64,000 nt of DNA from Impatiens glandulifera (lineage: Eukaryota > Streptophyta > Magnoliopsida > Ericales > Balsaminaceae). Below the pieces are notes generated by a model. The model was not told where the DNA came from. It did not search any database and saw only the letters and a list, made by a program, of their open reading frames with translations. Below are positions 11,961 to 23,110 of the stretch, one piece after another. Location of the stretch: contig NW_025919311.1 of the NCBI RefSeq assembly GCF_907164915.1, positions 55,484 to 119,483 of the forward strand. Direction: 5' to 3'. Position 1 is the stretch's first letter. Every line of letters starts with the position of its first letter. Both the position numbers and the translations under genes were made by a program.

Positions 11961-13745
11961 CAAGTGCAGTCGAAGCTCAGAAGAATTGGTACATCATAAG
12001 TCACAACCTTCGGATAGGCATTGGAAATCATCAAATGCCTAAGAGCCACCGCGTCGCTCGCTGCAACGGAGCAAAAACACGTGCGCGAAGTAGCGAATCA
12101 CCAAACTATTGCTTTAAGGTCATGCAAGCGGAACGCCTATGCGCTAACATACCATGGACGGAACGCTAACTAACTATGTCCATAAACGATGTCATTTTGG
12201 CTCTCCTTCTACGGGAAAACGCGGAAGCCCAAAATGACGTCGTTTCACACTACGTCTTTGTCTTCCTCGTGACGTCGGACGGATAAGAACAACAACCATC
12301 TTTGATTTTTCAAAGATAGAACTCTGTTATTTTTCCATCTTTTGACCTCGTTCAAAAGGTGAAATGATAATCCTACTTCGGTGATTATTTCCCTTAAGCC
12401 TATGATCGTAATCATGGCCTACACCGGTGACTGGCTGGAAAACAGCCAAAACACAATTATGGTCATTTTCCTTAATGAAGCCCACTTGATTCTCAAACTG
12501 ATCTTGGGAGGCTATAAATACTCTCCCTTGATCAATCCGAAAGTAAGAGATCCAATATCAAGTCTCCAATTAAAAAAATTCAGAAATTCTCCACTAAAAC
12601 TTAAAACTTCTGAATTTTCAGAAATTCTATGTAATGCATCAAAGCTTAGATTCATGCATCCCCAAAGGTTTCCTAAGGTTGAGTGTTCTCCAATATTTAG
12701 TAAATTTCCAATCATCATTTATATTGAATTACCAGTTTAAATTGGAATTTTTACATTTTAGTTTGGACAATTTTGTATACCGTATGGTTATTCGATTTTT
12801 TGATTGAGAAACGATTTAGGATCATTTGTGAGCTTTCTGCTGAGGCCAAAGACGATCAATTGATCTAAATAAAAAACACAAATTTGGATTTGAAAAATTA
12901 AAATCGGATTTCATGTTCTTGAGTTATTGCTCAAGAACAACAACCCAAAAAGCTTCCGAACAAGTTTCTAATGATGGTGGGAACCTATTTGGACTAGTTC
13001 CAATCCATCCCAATCATGTTTGATCAAAATCAAATTTTTCATAAAAAATGAAAATATCAAGTTCTTGAATTTATCAAAAACGAACATGTATTGTTCATGT
13101 TTTGATTACAATCAATCATCTGAAATATAATGAAGCTATTGGCAAACTACTTACACTTCATTAAAGCTTAAAAAACCAAAAACCCTATTTTTACATCAAA
13201 ATTGTTTTGATTAAATGGAACATCATCCAGATCGAATGACACCTCAAGATGATGTTCATAATGATCTTGAGAGCTTTGTGAAGCTTCCCATACCATTGGA
13301 TCAAAGAATCGAGGCCTTAATCAAAACTACAAAACATACAATTTTGATGTTCTCGAGAACCAAGGAACCTAGCTTAGGTTCGATTAGGATCGGGAATTTT
13401 CGACATCCGACCAAGAATCTTCGAACCTAGGACCCAGGAGGTTCGACCGAGAATTTTGGCACTCGACTGATGATTCTAGCCTCAGGACTATGAGGTTTCC
13501 GCACCTGACTGAAGATTCTAGCCTCAGGACTAGGAGACTTTCGCACCCGACCGAGGATTCTATTCTTAGGACCGGGAGGCTTCCGCACCTGACTAAGGGA
13601 CATCTGCACCAGACCGAGGATTTTAGCCTTAAGACTATGACACTTCAGCAGCACGACCGAGAATCCCAAACCAGGACCGAGGTTTGGGATCTCAAGATTA
13701 AGGGTTTTAGCCCCGACCAATAAAAAGATTAATTGACAATTCATC
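11960..13745 (+). repeat. Dispersed LTR-like family, copy A
   Basis: This matches, in inverted orientation, 48490-50440 and 56595-58345. Shared landmarks are a TTGATTTTTCAAAGAT stretch followed by AGGTGAAATGATAATC (12305-12390), a TATA-box region GGCTATAAATACTC (12511-12524) and a GAGAGCTTTGTGAAG stretch (13269-13283). A GC-rich minisatellite runs 13385-13700. ACGTCATTTTGG and its reverse occur at 12190-12245. A promoter-like TATA box and long dispersed copies suggest a solo LTR of a retrotransposon, but I see no coding part or certain ends. Confidence 0.5.
13385..13700. repeat. GC-rich minisatellite in copy A
   Basis: Units of about 30-45 bp carrying CCTCAGGACTATGAGG and TTCCGCACCTGACTGA variants recur seven or more times. 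Frame-free composition and lack of conserved frame speak against coding use. Confidence 0.65.
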
Positions 13746-14539
13746 AACACTAACATTTTAATATCTTCAATTCAGTGATAGATTTTTAACGAAATAGTTG
13801 AATTCTTAATTTAGTGATAAAGCAATAGAGCTCCTTATACTTAGTTTACTTTAAACCCAAAAAATATCTTTAAATTATTTAAAGGTAGAGATATTTGCAA
13901 GTTGGCTGAAAAGAATTATTTAGAAGATTTCAGTGAACAAAAATGCATTATTTGAGATCTTAACTCCAACATTATAAAATTTATGTTTCTCGTAATGGGA
14001 ATTTTAAAAATATGTTTTCCATTATTGAACTATGTCACAGATTATTTGAAATAAACTAGTCATAAATTATAATTTGATTGGTAGATTGATTCGATTTATT
14101 TTGACTTTGTCAATTTCTATCGCCACTACAAAAATATTATTTTCAGCAATGAAACATGTGAAAATTGTTCAAAAGAATATGATGGAAAAAGATTTTTTTA
14201 GTAGGTACTATTATAATTTATGTTGAACGATTGTTTGTTGAAGATGTTAGTTCTGATTCTATACTAGATAAATTTTATTTTACAAAGAATAGAAGGTTGT
14301 AACTTAAATAATATGTCAAAGATTTTTAAATTTCATAAATTTTTTTTTGTCTTATTTTTAAATTTTCAATAATATGAAATAAATTTTTTAAATATATAAA
14401 TTTGATGTTTAAATCCGGTATTCTCATCACGTTTTAGATCTTGTATATTTATTTTATTTTAGTAAGGGTATCCGTGGAATTAAATTAATATTATTAAGTG
14501 TAATACCTATAATCTTTTTAGCCCAAGGAAAAAATAAAT
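13746..14539. other. AT-rich sequence without recognised content
   Basis: No ORF, repeat or RNA gene was supported here. Confidence 0.4.
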
Positions 14540-14880
14540 AATAGATTCGTCATTGTGTTTATCGAAAGTAACATGTTGTGAAAAATATATATGACTAGTA
14601 GGAATATGTAGACATCAATATCTTTTATGACGGGGACTATATCCAATGAAGGTGCGACAAATGTATTTAAAGTCCATTTTGTGTTGATTGTATGATCTCG
14701 TTAGATTATAACATGTAAATCCAAAAACATTCATATATGCCTAATCAAGAGTTCGTTTATACAAACATTCATATGAAAATTTCTTTCCCAAAACGGGCTT
14801 GGTAGTCGGAGATGAGATAATCAATAGTGAAACAATTAGCATCCCAATAATGAGATGGCATGGATTGAACTATTAATATA
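14540..14880 (-). pseudogene. Degenerate copia integrase fragment
   Basis: On the minus strand, MPSHYWDANCFTIDYLIS resembles the part of copia integrase that precedes the conserved YLINR motif. Downstream in shifted frames come scraps reading like a GYS motif and IYFSQHVTF. Several stops and frameshifts are present and no LTRs were found. It is an old fragment, identified by resemblance only. Confidence 0.4.
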
Positions 14881-14884
14881 TGAT

Positions 14885-15506
14885 ATGTCTATGTTATTGA
14901 ACTATAAAAAATACATAATTAAATTTATTATTTAATAATAAAAAATTAGAAAATGTGATTATTTTTTTAAATAGAACATAAATAATAATAAAAAAAAAAT
15001 TAATACCATTATTTTTAATGGATAGAGGGAACGAAAGATTTGTAGTTAATGGAGCAGATGTGGATGCTGATTGACTCAGTATTTATTTATTTTTCTCTTT
15101 TATATTTATTAATAATTTTTTCTCACTACTCATTCAATAAAAATTCAATTTTTATTTAAAAAACACATAATAATTTATTTTTTTAATTTTTATTATTATA
15201 AATATTCTTTTTAAAATTATTATACATGTCACTCTAAACTCATTTTAATTATTTCTCTCTTTCAATAATTTGTTTCATTTTATTTATTAAAAAAAGATTA
15301 TTTTTTAATAATAAAAAATGACTCAAATTAAATAAATAATAATTAATTATATTAACTAAAATTTATATATAAGAGAATAAAAAAATATTTTAATTCAATT
15401 AATTAATTATATCATTTATTAATTTAATAATACATATACTAATAATATTAAAAATAAAAATTATTAATCATTTACTCATCAGATTGATTCTCTATTTTTT
15501 AAACTC
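14885..15506. repeat. AT-rich tandem repeat, segment 1
   Basis: Contains the repeat core ACATAATTAAATTTATTATT (about 14910), also seen at about 17095, 17320, 21330, 41285, 48205 and 48475. The remainder is low-complexity AT-rich sequence. Confidence 0.5.
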
Positions 15507-15509
15507 TAA

Positions 15510-16094
15510 GGGCATCTCCAACCCTACTGCAAAATGGGTTTGCAGTAGCCCATTTTGCTCCAACCCTGCGGCATTCCTAGGGCATTCCCAGCGGCATTTT
15601 GCGGCAAATATGGAGAGAGAAGCCGGCAAATTTGGCGTACTACTATTCATCACTGCAATTAGGCATAAAATGTAATCATGTCCTCCAACTTTTGTGTTTC
15701 TTTTAATTAAGGATTTCTTTATTTATTTTTATATTAAACATTTCTCTAATTTTATATATTTATAATCTTTAATATATAATCTTTTTATATTTATATATAA
15801 TTTATTTAATTATTTAATAATTTATTTATTTAAATTATATTTATGTGTATGAATTGTTAATTTATAATTAAATTTTGTTTCATAAACAAATAAGAAAAGA
15901 TTGGGGTTAAATTTATAAAGTTGATAAATATATAGATAATATTAGTAAAGTTAAAAAGTTGGTATAAAAAAAAATATTCTGAGAATATTCTTTTGAGTTT
16001 GGAAATGAGTTTTTAGGTTGGAGATGAATTACTGTTTGATGTGATGTTTACTGCATTTTGGAGTTGAAAATGGTGTTGAGGGTTGGAGATGGTC
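15510..16094. mobile_element. PIF/Harbinger-type MITE
   Basis: The ends are inverted: GGGCATCTCCAACCC on the left, and GGGTTGGAGATGGTC on the right, with one difference (GGGC against GACC). TAA flanks both sides (15507-15509 and 16095-16097), the 3-bp duplication expected of Harbinger elements. The length of 585 bp and the lack of any transposase frame make it non-autonomous. A short internal palindrome lies near the left end (AAAATGGGTTTGCAG / AGCCCATTTTGC). Confidence 0.75.
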
Positions 16095-16099
16095 TAAGT

Positions 16100-17570
16100 G
16101 TTGTTTCTCTCTTTTCTCTCCTTAAAAATCTCTTTCTTTTAATTTCCGTTTATCTTTCTGGGATTTACTAGAAACTCAATCAACTATTGAAGCTCAATCA
16201 ACTATATAAATTACATAAAGGTCAATCAACTACAATAACATTCAACTATCACAACACCATGTTATTATTCTCCTAATTAATTATTATTTATTTTAATTTG
16301 AGTCATTTTTATTATTGAAAATAAATTTTATTTTTTTAATAAATAAAAGAAAACAAATGATTGAAAGAGAGAAATAATTAAAATGCGGTTTATAGGTTTA
16401 CAATTGCATGTACAATAATTTAAAAAATATATATTTATAATAATAAAAATTAAAGAGATAAATTATTAAATGTTTTTTAATAATAAAAATAGAATTTTTT
16501 TATTTAATGCGTCATATTTAAGATAATGAGAGAAAATGTAAGTAATGAGAAGAGAGAAAAATTATAAGTAATTAGAAACCAGAGAAAATTATTAATGAAT
16601 ATAAAAAAAAATATTGAGTCATGAAGCCCATTTGTTACAAATTTTTCGTTCCCCTATCATTATCTTATTGGAAGAGGGAATGCTTGTCTCAATCTATTTA
16701 TTAAAAAAACAAATTTTCTCTCTCTTCTCACCCTTTATTTTTTTTTTCAATCATTCTCACTATTACCATTTTATGTAGTGACACGTAATTATTTCTCTCA
16801 AATTTTTTCACCTATCACTCCTCCTATCTAATAATAAATAATAAAAAACATGGAAAAAATATTGAATATATTTTACCATCCTCTTATCATTATCATTATC
16901 ATTATTTATTTATAAATATTTATAAATATATATTTAAGATGATTTATTAATTTATAATTTTAAAAAAAATATTTATAAACTATATATATATATATTCATT
17001 ATATAATATCTACATTATAAAATAATAAATATATTTTAAAATTATATAATTTATACATAAATTATTTTGAATTATATATGTTAATTTTTTTAAACATATA
17101 GTTAAATTTATTATTTAATAATAAAAAATTAGAAAAAAGAAAAAGTTGTTATTTTTTAATGTAAAACATTAAATCATTGAACGATCAAAACTAAAAAAAC
17201 AAGTATGTTGTTTTATAGTTTTACCTAAATTTCATTCCTCATTTAAAAAATTAATGTATCAATTTTGTAAATATTTATAAATATATATTTAAAATGATTA
17301 TTATTTATAATATTTAAAATTACATAATTAAATTTATTATATAATAATTAAAAAAAATGTGATTATTTTTTAATATAGAAATCAAATTATTTAATATTAA
17401 TAAACTGATAGAAGAGTACCGTTATTTATAAAAGATAAAATATCAAATAATTTAATAATATTATTATTTTATTGTTTTATAGTGCTACTTGACTTTCTTT
17501 TTCTTTTATCATTATTTATTTAATATTTTAAAAAGTATTAATGTACAAATTTTGTAAATATTTATAATTG
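16100..17570. repeat. AT-rich tandem repeat, segment 2
   Basis: Copies of AAATATTTATAAATATATAT and of AATTAAATTTATTATTTAAT recur at spacings of roughly 225-310 bp. No coding sequence. Confidence 0.6.
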
Positions 17571-18455
17571 ATGAAAGGGAGAGACTGCCCTGTCCTAACT
17601 ATTGCCCCGAAGGACTCTCTCACTTGGAATCCGCGCGTAAAAATAAGTTAAGGTGAAAAAAAAAATTCATTTACCGCGAGCTCTTCTTCGATTTTGTTCA
17701 AATCATAACATTCTTCTATCGAAGTTATAGATTTCTCTGTATATAAATAGCTCGCATAATCAAGTTATAGACATTTCTCTCTCTATATAAAAATCTCAAA
17801 TCGAAGAAGACGACAATCAGTGAAGAAGACGACCGCGAAGAAGATAGAGGAACTTCAAATACTAAATACGTTAACCTGTAATATTTTTAAAACTGAACTT
17901 TAACCTTAAAGTTTGACATAATATGTTTTTTACTATCTAATATTTTAACATTTACAATATTCACAATATTTATAACATATATAATATTAAAACTAGGTCA
18001 TCAAGATAAACAAGATTTTTCTTATCCAATAGAGTTTATAATAAAAGTATAATAGTAAAAAAAAGAATAATTCTTTATAGATGAGAAAAAAAAAATGTTT
18101 AAAAGACTCTATTGAATATACATAATTAACTTCTTAACCATGCTATAAACATTACATATCATCTTTACAGTCTTAATAGCTCATATATCAAGTATAAACT
18201 TAAAACCTTTAAATATAAAAGGAAAAGTTAAAAGTAAAAGATTACTAGTTCTGAAGTAATTAGTTGCTTAGTTTCTAATAGTTTCATTTATGTTTCCTAT
18301 CACAAAGCAAAAATATAGCTGAGTTTTTGAACTGTAAATCAAGGAAATAATGATATAGGGAGTTTTTGAAGGGAGATTAAAGATCGGAAATCACAGTCGA
18401 TGAAAAGGGGCTAAGGATTGAGTGTTTGAACTTGTAATGAGTTTTGAAGAATCGC
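17571..18455. other. Less AT-rich segment interrupted by the CACTA element
   Basis: This segment, with its continuation at 20881-20990, is of a different composition from the surrounding repeat. A TATA-like GTATATAAATAG lies at 17739-17750, followed by AGAAGACGA repeats at 17805-17845. I could not find an ORF that extends, so a promoter or 5' UTR remnant is only a possibility. Confidence 0.3.
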
Positions 18456-18489
18456 ACGCACTAGTAAAAAAAGGTAAATGTCAACCATA

Positions 18490-18790
18490 TCTAGTGATTG
18501 GTTATGATACTAATCGTGATACTAATCGATGTTAAGATAATAATACCGATTAGTATTATAACCAATCGGTATTAAGCTAATAATTACGATTGGTTATAAT
18601 ATCAATCGATATTATTAGCTTAATACCAATTGATTATAATTCCAATCGGTATAGCCCAAGAAATTAGTGATTGGTATTATAACAAATCGGCATAGACCCT
18701 AAAATTTTCTAGGGAAAATGGACGGCAATCTTGACGCATTTATTAAGTTATAGTATCGATTGGTAGAAACACCAATCGGTATTGTTCAAT
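18490..18790. repeat. CACTA left subterminal repeats
   Basis: At least nine copies of ACCGATTGGT or its reverse, many paired as ACCGATTGGT...ACCAATCGGT hairpins a few bases apart. In CACTA elements such arrays bind the small TNPA-type protein; that role is inferred here. Confidence 0.8.
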
Positions 18791-19179
18791 TAATTAACAA
18801 ACCTGAGAGCTCCTGCTCTTTCCCCATTTACAAAATCTCTTACGAGTTACGACCGCCGACCCCTACTGATACGTTGACCGATGTCCCTACTGCTACAATG
18901 AATGATTCGTTCACTCGTAGTCTCCGTCACCGTCGTCTAACTTCATTTTGTTCACTTTGATGATCTTTCTCCAGGTAAGATCATACAACCTCTTATATTT
19001 ATGTAGTAGAGCCCAAAATTGATATATGCTTAGGTTTAGGTTTTAATATTGCTTTTTAGTATGAATTAGGTTTAGGTTTTGATATAGATTTTGATTATAG
19101 AAATGAATATATATATATATATTGTATTAGATTGTCATTATAGATCTTGTATTTTTTTCAATAGATATAATGAATATCT

Positions 19180-19795
19180 CTGATAAAAATTGATGATCTA
19201 TACGGAATAAGATCAATATCTTCCAGAATATATTCAAGGAGTCGATTCTTTTCTTAGCTTTAATGTGAGCTCTGACTAAATTACCAATATTGCATGTCCA
19301 TGCGTTAAATGTGGCAACATAAAATATTTTGACAAACAAGACGTAAGAAAATATTTAATTTTGTATGGAATAAGGATAATCTATACATTTTGGAATTGTC
19401 ATAGGGAAAAATGACAACGTAATGATAGTATTGATGTATAGATTGATACTAGTACTAATGTACAAATTGAAGAAGATAATTGAGGACAACTTCATATTGA
19501 TGCTACATTGGATGTAAACATGGAGCGTAAGGATTTTGATGGGGATGATTGTATGAGAAATATCATAAATAATTTCTATCCACATTGTGTTAATGCATTA
19601 AATGTGTGTCTTACGGGTAATATTGATTCAAATGAGGATGCTAAAAAATTCTATAGGCTCTTAAATGAATCTAATGAAGCGTTATATGAAGGCTTTAGAA
19701 TTTCAAATGCATCAACATTATTAAAATTACTCCACCTCAAAAATATTGGGAAATGTATAAATTCTTCATTTAACATGTTAAAGTTATTAAATTAA
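19180..19795 (+). pseudogene. TNP2-like transposase N-terminal fragment
   Basis: The first part reads EYIQGVDSFLSFNVSSD, then a TAA, then a cysteine pair in ACPCVKCGNIKYFD and a FWNCHRE stretch. This is the pattern of the transposase-associated domain at the start of plant TNP2 proteins. After a frame change, 19508-19795 gives DAKKFYRLLNESNEALYEG and a following leucine-rich segment, the next TNP2 region. The catalytic DDE domain is absent. It is a remnant without activity, but it confirms the family. Confidence 0.8.
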
Positions 19796-19892
19796 TAAAT
19801 ATTACCGGCCAATTCCAATCTTCCCGATTCATAGTATAAAATATGTTTACTTTACATTTGATCTATTATTGACATTAACATATTTTGTTGTA

Positions 19893-20280
19893 GCATGAGC
19901 TGAGACATATGCGGGCTGAATGTCCTGACATTTTTAATATGGATTTGGTTGAAGGAGTTTTTGGTCCTCAAGACAAGGGAACAATTCTTGGGATGGGATC
20001 ATTTTTAGCTTCCCAAGTTCGAGGGCCAGCACAGTCCAAAAAACAATTCCATTGGAATAATTTGACAATGCAATGAAGACTCGAGGATTTGAATGACTGA
20101 ATGAGTGATCAACAAAGGACGTTAAAAATAAACCAGCTGAAGACAGAAATGGAAGACTAGATGAGGAAAGAACGGGCATATGTGGATGACAAGATGAGGG
20201 ATAAGAGGGTCGAGATGATGCGAATTATGTCACAATTTATGTGTGGCGTTCATCAATCAATCATGTAGTATTTGCATAGT
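19893..20280 (+). pseudogene. CACTA second-protein fragment
   Basis: Reads HELRHMRAECPDIFNMDLV, then VFGPQDKGTILGMGSFLASQ, followed by a charged coiled-coil-like segment (MRKERAYVDDKMRDKRVE). This order resembles the C-terminal part of plant Ptta/En-Spm transposon proteins. Several in-frame stops occur between 20070 and 20160. Confidence 0.55.
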
Positions 20281-20629
20281 TTATTAATGACGATCAATCA
20301 TTGGGCCAATGTTCACCACGAAAATTCCAGCCGTGCAGCCCCAACAACAATAGCAGGGACGACGATGATTTTGGGAAAAATACGCACATTAAATAAGGTA
20401 ATTATGATTATTATTTTGTGTTTGTTTAAGAATATTTGTTGTGTATAATTCAAATTCAAATTTTGTGTAGTATTGAACAAATATGTTTATATGATTTTTA
20501 ATATGGTTTAATTTTGGTTCAATTTTATATTTTATTTTGATTTATAATTTAATTATATATCTATTTTAAAATTTGTATTTTAATTAAAAAAAGATATATT
20601 TTTAAGTACATTTCTATTTAAAAATATAT

Positions 20630-20870
20630 ATACTGATTGGTTAAAGTTCAATCGGTGTTTTCATTTTCCCTATACCGATTGGTTAAAGTCTAATCGGTGT
20701 TTTCTTATGTCGATTGGTTGTTTCCCTATACCAATTGGTTAAAGTCCAATCAACATGCTTTGAATTCGTATTTTTAGAGAGCTTCTAGCCACTAGTGATG
20801 ACTGTATTAAATTCAATCGATGTTTCTCTATTACCGATCGAAAAACAAGTTAGCATTGAAACGTTTTTTT
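20630..20870. repeat. CACTA right subterminal repeats
   Basis: Copies of ACCGATTGGTTAAAGT and related forms, mostly in one orientation, mirror the array at the left end. Confidence 0.75.
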
Positions 20871-20989
20871 ACTAGTGACGATAGAGAGAAAGTGGAAAAG
20901 TACTATGGTTTGTGGGAAAGGGAGAAGAGGGTGAGAAAGACGGATGTTTTGTAAAAAAAAATATTGATTTTTTTTTTCAAGTTGCTTGA

Positions 20990-21795
20990 CACGTGGGGAG
21001 TAGTTTGTGAAGTCGCTACATATATCATTAGTTTATTTATAAATATATATTTAAAATGATTAGTAATTTATAATTTTTAAAAATAGATAATAAAATTTAT
21101 TATTTAATGAGAAAAATTAAAAAGAGAAAATAGTAGTTATATTTTTAATATAAACTATTAAATTATTTATTGTTCAATAAAAGTTTGAACATCAACTAAT
21201 TTAATAATACCATTATTTTATATATTTATAGTCACCTAACTTTCTCTTTCCTATTATTTAAAAATATTATTTTATAGTAGATAATTATAATTATATATTT
21301 AAAATGATTAATAATTTATAAATTTTAAAAATACATAATTAAATTTATTATATAATAATAAAAAATTGAAAAAAGTAATTATTTTTATTAGTATAGAAAA
21401 TAAAATCATTTAATAATAAAAAATTGAAAAGAGAGTAACATTTTTATTGTGTTGTAAAAGATATATTATTAAATAATCTAATAACATGATTATTTTATAA
21501 TTGTATAGTGTTACTTAGCTTTCCATCTTCTTTCATTACTTATTTAATAATATTAGTGTACAAATTTTGTAAATATTTATAAATATTAGTGTACAAATTT
21601 TATAAATATTTAAAATGATTATTATTTGTAATTTTTAAAAATACATAATTCAAGTTATTATTTAATAATAATAAAAATTGATTATTTTGTTAATAAAGAA
21701 ATCAAATTGTTTAATAAAAAAAATTAAGAAGAGAGTACCATTATTTTATTAGTGCACATTCAAAAGATAAAATATCAAATCACTATAATACCATC
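20990..21795. repeat. AT-rich tandem repeat, segment 3 (MULE target)
   Basis: Repeat cores lie at about 21085, 21330 and 21640. The last unit is cut by the MULE and resumes at 41151; the sequence through the duplicated CTTTGATAG matches the repeat's own unit. Confidence 0.65.
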
Positions 21796-21808
21796 CTTTG
21801 ATAGTCAA

Positions 21809-22290
21809 CAATCCGGATCTTCTGCTACTGATTCCCGTGTTCCCCTGTTGTGGACCAATCAAATTACAGCATTATTATTATATTAATAAATCAATCTGGA
21901 TAGGAGATGGAGGGAGGGAGAATCCGGAATCCGGGTTTCATTCCGGGTTCACACCAGACGCCGTTAACGGAATGGCCAGTTAACGTCAAGAAATAATATA
22001 ATATTCGTATGATCCGGATAAGATATCTTCGCTCCGGGCACCATGTCAGAGGGAAGGGTGAGAAGCGAAGGAGCGAAGATTTCCACGCCCAGGAGCCCTG
22101 GCCCTCATGTAAACCCCCCAACCCACCCATGAGAAGACCGCTTGTTTGTCATGGAAATACATTTACCCGTGTATGTGAAGACCAAAATTACATTGAATTT
22201 ATATTTTATTTATTAAATATTAATTCAATTTAATAAAAATCACATGCAGCGAACAAATATTCGCTTCAATTACTTCATTCTTATTTTTTA
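21809..22290 (+). repeat. MULE left terminal inverted repeat
   Basis: Pairs with 40660-41141 over about 480 bp with scattered differences. It contains a CCGGAATCCGGG...CCGG cluster, the first palindromic motif (AGCGAACAAATATTCGCT, about 22249) and the CATGAGAAGACCG module. Confidence 0.92.
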
Positions 22291-22960
22291 TATTTTTTTT
22301 ATTAATTTTTTTTGCAGAGAGACGCTCAGGAGCGAAGACTTATTCGCTTCAATTAATTTTAATAAAAACCTCATGTAAACCCCCAACCCACCCATGAGAA
22401 GACCTATGTCATGTAAATACACTTACCTGTGCATGTAAAGACCAAAATTACATGGATCAACCGAACAAATCTTCGCTTCAATTACTTCACTTTTTTTTTA
22501 TTAAATGTTACGAGCCAACGATTGACATTATTAAATATCAATTAAATTTATTTCAAATAATATGAAGCGAATAAATATTCGCTTCGATTACCTCATTTTA
22601 GTTTTAATTTTTTTAAAAAATTTATTTAACAGGAGATGATTTGTATCGAAGAAATATTCGCTTAAATTACATAATTTATTATTTTAAAAATATTCAATAT
22701 TAAATTTACGAGGATACTTTTAAAGAGAATAAATCTTCGTTTCAATTATTTTTAACCAGACGTTCATGTAAAACCCCCTTCCCTCACATGAGAAGACCGA
22801 TTACCTCTCATGTAAATACACTTAATGAGGGAATTTACATGCAGCGCATAAATCTTCACTTCAAATAATTATTTTGATATTTAAAATAATTTATGAATTT
22901 TTTTACGAGGATACGATATAGAACGAATATTTCTTCGCTTCAATTACTTATTGATATAAT
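22290..22960. repeat. MULE left subterminal modules
   Basis: Roughly five modules follow the TIR. Most carry a motif of the type GCGAAnAAATnTTCGCTTC (near 22335, 22465, 22565, 22645, 22725, 22850 and 22925). Some also carry CATGTAAACCCCC and CATGAGAAGACC blocks. No coding sequence. Confidence 0.8.
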
Positions 22961-23110
22961 TTCAATTTCCCGGTACAATCCCACTCTACATCATTTTCAT
23001 TTTCATAAGCAACTGTTCATATTCTTCTCTCTCTATCTCCCGGCGATCATCAAATATTCAACGTTGAAACCCTAGAGATTTCTTCTATTCTACAAGGATT
23101 TCTTCTGAAA

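Larger units (their letters stand above)
18459..20877 (+). mobile_element. CACTA (En/Spm) transposon, decayed
   Basis: The element begins CACTAGTAAAAAAA and ends with its exact reverse complement, TTTTTTTACTAGTG (14-bp terminal inverted repeats). It is flanked by a perfect 3-bp duplication, ACG (18456-18458 and 20878-20880). Subterminal regions at 18490-18790 and 20630-20860 are packed with ACCGATTGGT motifs in both orientations, as expected for transposase-binding repeats. At 2.4 kb it is far shorter than autonomous CACTA elements and keeps only fragments of the usual proteins. Confidence 0.93.

Noticed and set aside
13215..13756. ORFs on both strands over 13215-13756
   Set aside because: They fall in a minisatellite and a non-coding repeat family; copies B and C do not preserve the frames.
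22009..22233. Short plus and minus ORFs within the MULE left TIR
   Set aside because: The equivalent frames in the right TIR are changed by small indels, so there is no sign of coding conservation.
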